Below are positions 59,698-64,000 of a stretch of 64,000 bases of DNA, in pieces. The notes under the pieces were generated by a model. It was not told the DNA's origin, searched no databases, and was given only the letters and a program-made list of their open reading frames with translations. The stretch's first letter is position 1. Every line of letters starts with the position of its first letter. The stretch covers positions 15,791-79,790 of the forward strand of contig NZ_JBOITN010000044.1 in the NCBI RefSeq assembly GCF_050717545.1, in the 5' to 3' direction. This stretch comes from Clostridium_AD sp050717545. Lineage in GTDB: Bacteria > Bacillota > Clostridia > Clostridiales > Clostridiaceae. Both the position numbers and the translations under genes were made by a program.

Positions 59698-60735
59698 TTA
59701 TTGTATAATTTCCTCTACTAACACTTCATATTGCTTATTATTAACTCTTACTTTTAGCCTTTTAGCATTTATTGCGCTAGGCTCAAACTTTTCCACGCTT
59801 TCTCTTATCAATTCAAAATCGTTCATATATTTCCTATATATTCTATGAGCTTCCTCAATGTTTATTACTTCAAACTTGATACTGTCACCCGGCTTTAACT
59901 GTCCCACTATGTTTATATCTGGAGTTATTATTGTAGCAATTTTCGTATAGCCACCCGTGGTTTGCCTATCCGCCATCATAATTATAGGGGCTCCCTCTCC
60001 TGGAATCTGTACCGACCCCATGGTTATTCCATCAGATATAATATCTGCAGACATTTTGTGAGAAATTTTAGGACCAGATAACCGATATCCCATTCTATCA
60101 GCTTCATTTGTAACTTCAAACTCACTATCCAAAAATGTGTATATACCATTTTTCGTGAAATAATCATCTTGGGGTCCCATTATTACTCTTACAATATTAT
60201 CCTTGTAATACGAAGGTATTAACTCAATTGGTAATTTTTTTATACTAGTAAAACTATTTTCTCCTGCCTTGTTAATTTTAATCTCGTCACCAGCCTTAAG
60301 CATCCTTCCCTTAAAGCCTCCAACTTTACCCTTCACATAAGTAGACTTGCTACCCATCACCTCTGGCACATCCATGCCGTGCTGAATTGCTATATAACTC
60401 CTGCACCCGCTTTCTGGAGTTCCAAAGGAAAGCTCATCACCACCTAATACTTTAATACCAGACCACATGTCTATAGCCTTATTATTTATCATTGGCATAA
60501 GATTGCCTCCTGTAACTGCAATCAAAGCATCACCCTCAAATTTTATTTTAAGTCCAAAAAGGGTAGTTTCTAGACACGCCTCGCTATCTACGTTCCCAAC
60601 AAGAATATTAGCCATTCTTAGAGAGAACTGATCCATTGCACCAGAAACGGACATACCAGACTTTTGATGATTGTACCTTCCAATGTCCTGAATGGTAGTA
60701 TACATACCTGGCTTTAATATCTTTATTATTGTCAT
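59698..60735 (-). CDS. pxpC: 5-oxoprolinase subunit C (KipA-like)
   Basis: A 345-residue protein of the biotin-dependent carboxyltransferase-like family. It has ILKPGMYTTIQDIGRYNHQK, GMSVSGAMDQFSLRMANILV, the loop VMGPQDDYF and ISDGITMGSVQIPGEGAPII with MADRQTTGGYTKIA. PxpC works with PxpA and PxpB in the ATP-dependent opening of 5-oxoproline to glutamate. It no longer uses biotin despite the family name. The start is ATG 60735, four bases after the pxpB stop, so translation is coupled. Confidence 0.92.
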   Translation of the reverse strand: MTIIKILKPGMYTTIQDIGRYNHQKSGMSVSGAMDQFSLRMANILVGNVDSEACLETTLFGLKIKFEGDALIAVTGGNLMPMINNKAIDMWSGIKVLGGDELSFGTPESGCRSYIAIQHGMDVPEVMGSKSTYVKGKVGGFKGRMLKAGDEIKINKAGENSFTSIKKLPIELIPSYYKDNIVRVIMGPQDDYFTKNGIYTFLDSEFEVTNEADRMGYRLSGPKISHKMSADIISDGITMGSVQIPGEGAPIIMMADRQTTGGYTKIATIITPDINIVGQLKPGDSIKFEVINIEEAHRIYRKYMNDFELIRESVEKFEPSAINAKRLKVRVNNKQYEVLVEEIIQ

Positions 60736-60739
60736 ATAC

Positions 60740-61474
60740 TTACCTTCTTTCCTTGCCTTTTATAACTACTTTATATTTTCCTTCGAGCTCTAAAGCCTCA
60801 ATAAGTTTGTATTCATTCTCATCTATTTGTACAAATTTTATATAATCACCAGCATTTAATAGTACGGGCTCCTCTCTGCATGGATCATACAATTTAACAG
60901 GAGTCCTACCAATTAATTGCCAACCTCCAGGGCTTTCTACAGGATATATGCCTGTCTGTTTGCCTGCAATTCCTACACTTCCAAACGGAATTTTAGTTCT
61001 CGGATTTTGTAGCCTTGGGGCCTGAATTTTATCACTCATACCTCCAAGGTACGGAAACCCAGGTGTAAACCCAATCATATAAATTAAATACTCCATATCT
61101 GTGTGAATTTTTATCACTTCATCTATTGTTATTTTATTATGATCTGCCACAAACTCAATATCAGGTCCATACTCCCCTCCATAAAGTGTTGGTATTTCTA
61201 TAACTTTAGCATCTGGCAATTTTAATTCATGCATCCTTGATATAATGGATTTTATAGCATCTATAAGTTCATTAAGTTCCATTATCATAGGGTCATAAAT
61301 TACCATAAGTGACCTGTATGTTGGAATAATCTCGTTTATTCCCATAATACCATCTCGTTCAATTGCAACTGTAAGACTTCTAATTTTTGAATTAACCTCT
61401 TCTTCAATTTTATCTCCAAATTCAACAACTAGAGCTCTATCTCCGGCGATTAAATACTTAACTTCTTCATACAT
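60740..61474 (-). CDS. pxpB: 5-oxoprolinase subunit B (KipI-like)
   Basis: A 244-residue protein of the allophanate hydrolase subunit 1 / KipI family. Marks are KYLIAGDRALVVEFGDKI at the start, IPTLYGGEYGPDIEFVADHN in the middle and MIGFTPGFPYLGGMSDKIQA, then PRTKIPFGSVGIAGKQTGIY. It forms a complex with PxpC that activates 5-oxoproline. In Bacillus KipI can also inhibit the sporulation kinase KinA. It follows the transporter gene by 16 bases and precedes pxpC by four. Confidence 0.92.
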   Translation of the reverse strand: MYEEVKYLIAGDRALVVEFGDKIEEEVNSKIRSLTVAIERDGIMGINEIIPTYRSLMVIYDPMIMELNELIDAIKSIISRMHELKLPDAKVIEIPTLYGGEYGPDIEFVADHNKITIDEVIKIHTDMEYLIYMIGFTPGFPYLGGMSDKIQAPRLQNPRTKIPFGSVGIAGKQTGIYPVESPGGWQLIGRTPVKLYDPCREEPVLLNAGDYIKFVQIDENEYKLIEALELEGKYKVVIKGKERR

Positions 61475-61490
61475 ATTGTATTTTCAACTC

Positions 61491-62714
61491 CTATTTAAAT
61501 AATGCAACTATTCCACCCAAAGACTGATAACCAGCAATTACTGCCAATATCACAACAACATAACCTGAATACATAAGCCATTTAGAATGTTTATATTCAC
61601 CTACAATATTCTTATTTGTAGACGCAATAAGTAATATACCAAGAGCAATTGGAAGAATTAAACCATTAAGTGAACCAGCTACCACAAGTAACTTTACAGG
61701 TTTACCAATCGTTAAAAATATAAACGTTGATATAACGATAAACCCTATAATAAATTTTGATGTGTATTTTTCAAAAACTGGTGCTAGTGTTTTTAAGAAT
61801 GACACAGATGTATAAGCTGATCCAATCACTGATGTTAGAGCTGCTGAGAAAAGTACAACTCCAAATAACATGTACCCAAAATTACCTGCTCCAAGTCTAA
61901 AAGCCTCTGCTGGAGGATTTATCGTACCAAGTGGTTTGCCTATGTTTACAACAACTCCAAGAACAGCTGCGAACAAAAGTATTCTCATAATAGACGCTAC
62001 TGTTATGGCAAGTACTGAGCTTCTATTTATATCTTTTAAATGCTTAATTCCGGTAATTTTAGCATCGATTAGTCTGTGTCCTCCAGCAAATGTTATATAT
62101 CCACCTACTGTTCCACCCACAAGAGTTATAAATGGCAAAAATTCAAACTCAGTTGGTACAAATGTCCTTGTAATCATCTCCCCAACTGGAGGCTGGGTCT
62201 TAAAAGCAACATATCCAATAAGAATAACCATAAGAACGCCTAGAACTTTAGCGAAAGTGTCCATTACCTTTCCAGCTTCTTTAAACGAGAATACTATAAT
62301 CGCTATAAAAGCACTAATAATAGCTCCCATTTTAACGTTTAAGCCAAATAATACATTAAGTCCAAGGGCAGCTCCTCCAATATTTCCTATATTAAATGCA
62401 AATCCCCCAATACATATTAGAATTGCTAGAAAAACACCTAGACCAGGTAGAGTCTTGTTTGCAATATCTTGCGCACGAAGACCTGACACTCCAATAACTC
62501 TCCATATATTGAGCTGTGCAATAAAGTCTACTATAATAGTAAGCAATATAATAAACCCTAGATTAGCTTTAAATGTTTCTGTAAATACTGCAGTTTGGGT
62601 TAAGAATCCCGGTCCAATAGCAGAAGTTGCCATAAGAAATGATGCTCCAATTAGCACACCCCAATTACTTTTCTTTTTCATATCTTGCTTGCTCTTTTGT
62701 AATTTGTTATTCAT
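61491..62714 (-). CDS. Nramp-family transporter (YcsG-like) of the pxp operon
   Basis: A 407-residue membrane protein with eleven helices. The first helix carries SAIGPGFLTQTAVFT where metal-transporting Nramps have DPGN, so the usual metal-binding Asp and Asn are absent. This and the position inside the pxp operon, as for ycsG in Bacillus, suggest that it carries 5-oxoproline or a related organic substrate, not metal ions. That is inference. It lies 15 bases after pxpA and 16 before pxpB on the same strand. Confidence 0.82.
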   Translation of the reverse strand: MNNKLQKSKQDMKKKSNWGVLIGASFLMATSAIGPGFLTQTAVFTETFKANLGFIILLTIIVDFIAQLNIWRVIGVSGLRAQDIANKTLPGLGVFLAILICIGGFAFNIGNIGGAALGLNVLFGLNVKMGAIISAFIAIIVFSFKEAGKVMDTFAKVLGVLMVILIGYVAFKTQPPVGEMITRTFVPTEFEFLPFITLVGGTVGGYITFAGGHRLIDAKITGIKHLKDINRSSVLAITVASIMRILLFAAVLGVVVNIGKPLGTINPPAEAFRLGAGNFGYMLFGVVLFSAALTSVIGSAYTSVSFLKTLAPVFEKYTSKFIIGFIVISTFIFLTIGKPVKLLVVAGSLNGLILPIALGILLIASTNKNIVGEYKHSKWLMYSGYVVVILAVIAGYQSLGGIVALFK

Positions 62715-62729
62715 AAATTTATATTCCCC

Positions 62730-63503
62730 CTATTTTATAAATTGATTAAGTGATTTTATTTCTACTCCAGCTCTGGATAACTCCTCATTTATAGTTTGTG
62801 CAAACTCAGCAGCCTCTGGATTGTCTCCATGAACACATATAGAATCCACATTTATATTTATATCTTCACCGTTTATTGCAGTAACCTTTCCCTCTTTTAC
62901 CATTCTTATTACCCTGGAAATAGCTATACTCTTATCGTGTATCATTGAACCATCAAGACTTCTTGAAACAAGAGTTCCATCAGAATTGTATGCCCTGTCC
63001 GCAAAAACTTCATTTGCAGCTTTTAACCCTTTTTGTTTTGCAGCATTTGTAAGTTCACTTCCAGCAAGTCCGAGAACTATCAAATCCCTGTCCACTTCCC
63101 ATATACCTTCTATTATTGCACGTGCTAGTTTACCGTCTTTAGATGCCAGGTTATACATTGCTCCATGAGGTTTTACATGCTGCATTTTAGCTCCTGCTGC
63201 TTTTACAAATCCATATAAAGCTCCAAGCTGATATATGGTATACTGCTTCATCTCATCCGGAGACACTGTCATATTTCTTCTCCCAAAACCCATAACATCA
63301 AAAAATCCAGGATGTGCGCCAATACCAACCCCATTTTTCAAAGCGACCTTCACAGTATCTCTCATAACCATAGGATCCCCTGCATGCCATCCGCATGCAA
63401 TATTCGCTGATGATACATATGAGAGAACCTCTTCATCAAGGCCTATTTTGTAAACACCAAAACTTTCTCCTATATCGCTATTTATATCAACAAATTTTTT
63501 CAT
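62730..63503 (-). CDS. pxpA: 5-oxoprolinase subunit A (LamB/YcsF family)
   Basis: A 257-residue TIM-barrel-like protein with the family start FVDINSDIGESFGVYKIG, followed by SSANIACGWHAGDPMVMRDT, GAHPGFFDVMGFGRRNM and VKPHGAMYNLAS. The conserved Asp and His residues are all present. PxpA hydrolyses the activated 5-oxoproline made by PxpB/C to glutamate. It is the first gene of the operon pxpA-transporter-pxpB-pxpC-ycsI-carboxyltransferase. AAAGGAG precedes ATG 63503. Confidence 0.93.
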   Translation of the reverse strand: MKKFVDINSDIGESFGVYKIGLDEEVLSYVSSANIACGWHAGDPMVMRDTVKVALKNGVGIGAHPGFFDVMGFGRRNMTVSPDEMKQYTIYQLGALYGFVKAAGAKMQHVKPHGAMYNLASKDGKLARAIIEGIWEVDRDLIVLGLAGSELTNAAKQKGLKAANEVFADRAYNSDGTLVSRSLDGSMIHDKSIAISRVIRMVKEGKVTAINGEDININVDSICVHGDNPEAAEFAQTINEELSRAGVEIKSLNQFIK

Positions 63504-63598
63504 ATTATTTTTCTCCTTTGTTTTGTTATTAATTATTTTATAATTTCAAATAATGGAATTGAATTTATCCTTAATTTTATCATCTATTGAACTTAGTT

Positions 63599-63679
63599 TC
63601 AAGAATTATTCATTTTGTTTGCTATTTCTGATTCAATTTTAACAGATGATATTTTCTTTATAGGTGAATTACTTAACAT
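63599..63679 (-). CDS. Possible 26-residue leader peptide upstream of pxpA
   Basis: ATG 63679 follows GGGGG at good spacing and codes 26 residues (MLSNSPIKKISSVKIESEIA and six more) before TGA. It lies 96 bases before pxpA on the same strand. It could be a real small protein, a leader or chance. The rest of 63504-64000 shows no gene; CTAG-flanked inverted bases near 63722-63744 may be an operator. Confidence 0.35.
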   Translation of the reverse strand: MLSNSPIKKISSVKIESEIANKMNNS

Positions 63680-64000
63680 TTTTTTTACCCCCGTATTAAT
63701 ATCTTTTAATTGGATTGTTTACTAGCAGTATAATTAAATACTAGCTTTCATTATACTATAAAATTTATCATTTTATTTAAATGTGTATAATTATATATTT
63801 TGTGATTTTCTATTGATATTTTTGCATGCACGTGGTAAAGTGTTGAAGTAAATAGAGCCTTTTTAATTAATACTAAAGACCAGCTAGTTAAAGTCAACTA
63901 TTAGTTTGAAATTTATTTAGAATTATTTTGATTAATTTTAAGCACAACAAAAAGACCATTGGTAAACACGAATGATTACATAAAATGGATATTAAATTGT

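Noticed and set aside
61870..62745. Plus-strand frame of 291 codons
   Set aside because: It is the complement of the Nramp-type gene, rich in Pro, Ile and Ala as expected for antisense of a membrane protein, and has no binding site or family motif.

Overview
The window is AT-rich DNA from a spore-forming Firmicute, most likely a Clostridium sensu stricto species. The evidence is strong GGAGG-type ribosome binding sites, many GTG starts sitting beside them, an alpha/beta-type small acid-soluble spore protein, sigma-K and sigma-G genes, a Gram-positive LexA box, and typical clostridial families (TcaA, PRD regulators, PxpABC). I see no rRNA, tRNA, CRISPR array, prophage or insertion sequence. 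Most genes lie on the minus strand.

Layout. 1-8.3 kb holds cell-envelope genes: an edge-truncated YkuD lipoprotein, an EamA transporter, a GH25 muramidase, an orphan CrtI-type desaturase, an MFS remnant and a TcaA/zinc-ribbon pair. 8.3-13.5 kb holds a TVGYAE potassium channel, an orphan ParA with a small HTH partner, and an ABC exporter. 13.6-20.7 kb has a long inverted repeat, an epimerase, an esterase, a broken YccF gene, a SASP with a sigma-G-like promoter, a LexA-boxed Y-family polymerase, a 46-residue SASP-like peptide and a vWA plus macro-domain pair. 20.8-26.7 kb has a DhuI/DhuD-like uronate module with a KdgR-like repressor and three tandem palindromes, then a CoA-binding protein, an opine-type dehydrogenase and an APC permease. 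26.8-28.4 kb encodes sigma-K and sigma-G.

28.5-40.2 kb is the most interesting block. A minus-strand operon (legF-I-G, a neuD-type acetyltransferase, legB, legC) encodes a complete CMP-legionaminate-type pathway. A divergent plus-strand cluster encodes a DUF2920 alpha/beta-hydrolase, a MAF-type nonulosonate glycosyltransferase, a PtmE-like CBS-nucleotidyltransferase and a set of small, mostly beta-sandwich-like proteins, several starting Met-Cys. No flagellin is nearby, and the plus-strand cluster has a sigma-K-like promoter. My inference is a glycosylated spore-surface or filament system that uses flagellin-type glycosylation enzymes on new substrates.

40.2-42.2 kb is gene debris (a fused hydrogenase scar and a TspO-like pseudogene) around a gamma-carbonic anhydrase. 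42.2-45.4 kb has a MATE exporter, a Uma2 protein and an MscS channel. 45.5-51.4 kb is a Ula-type PTS operon with a PRD regulator, a fructose-6-phosphate aldolase-like enzyme and a DeoR repressor. 51.5-54.4 kb has a broken GH30 gene, a glycerol-1-phosphate dehydrogenase-like gene, a cupin and an ankyrin fragment. 54.5-57 kb has oligoendopeptidase F and a HEPN-like protein. 57-63.5 kb is a 5-oxoproline utilisation operon (pxpA, Nramp-type transporter, pxpB, pxpC, YcsI-type) joined to a carboxyltransferase subunit whose biotin-carrier gene is broken.
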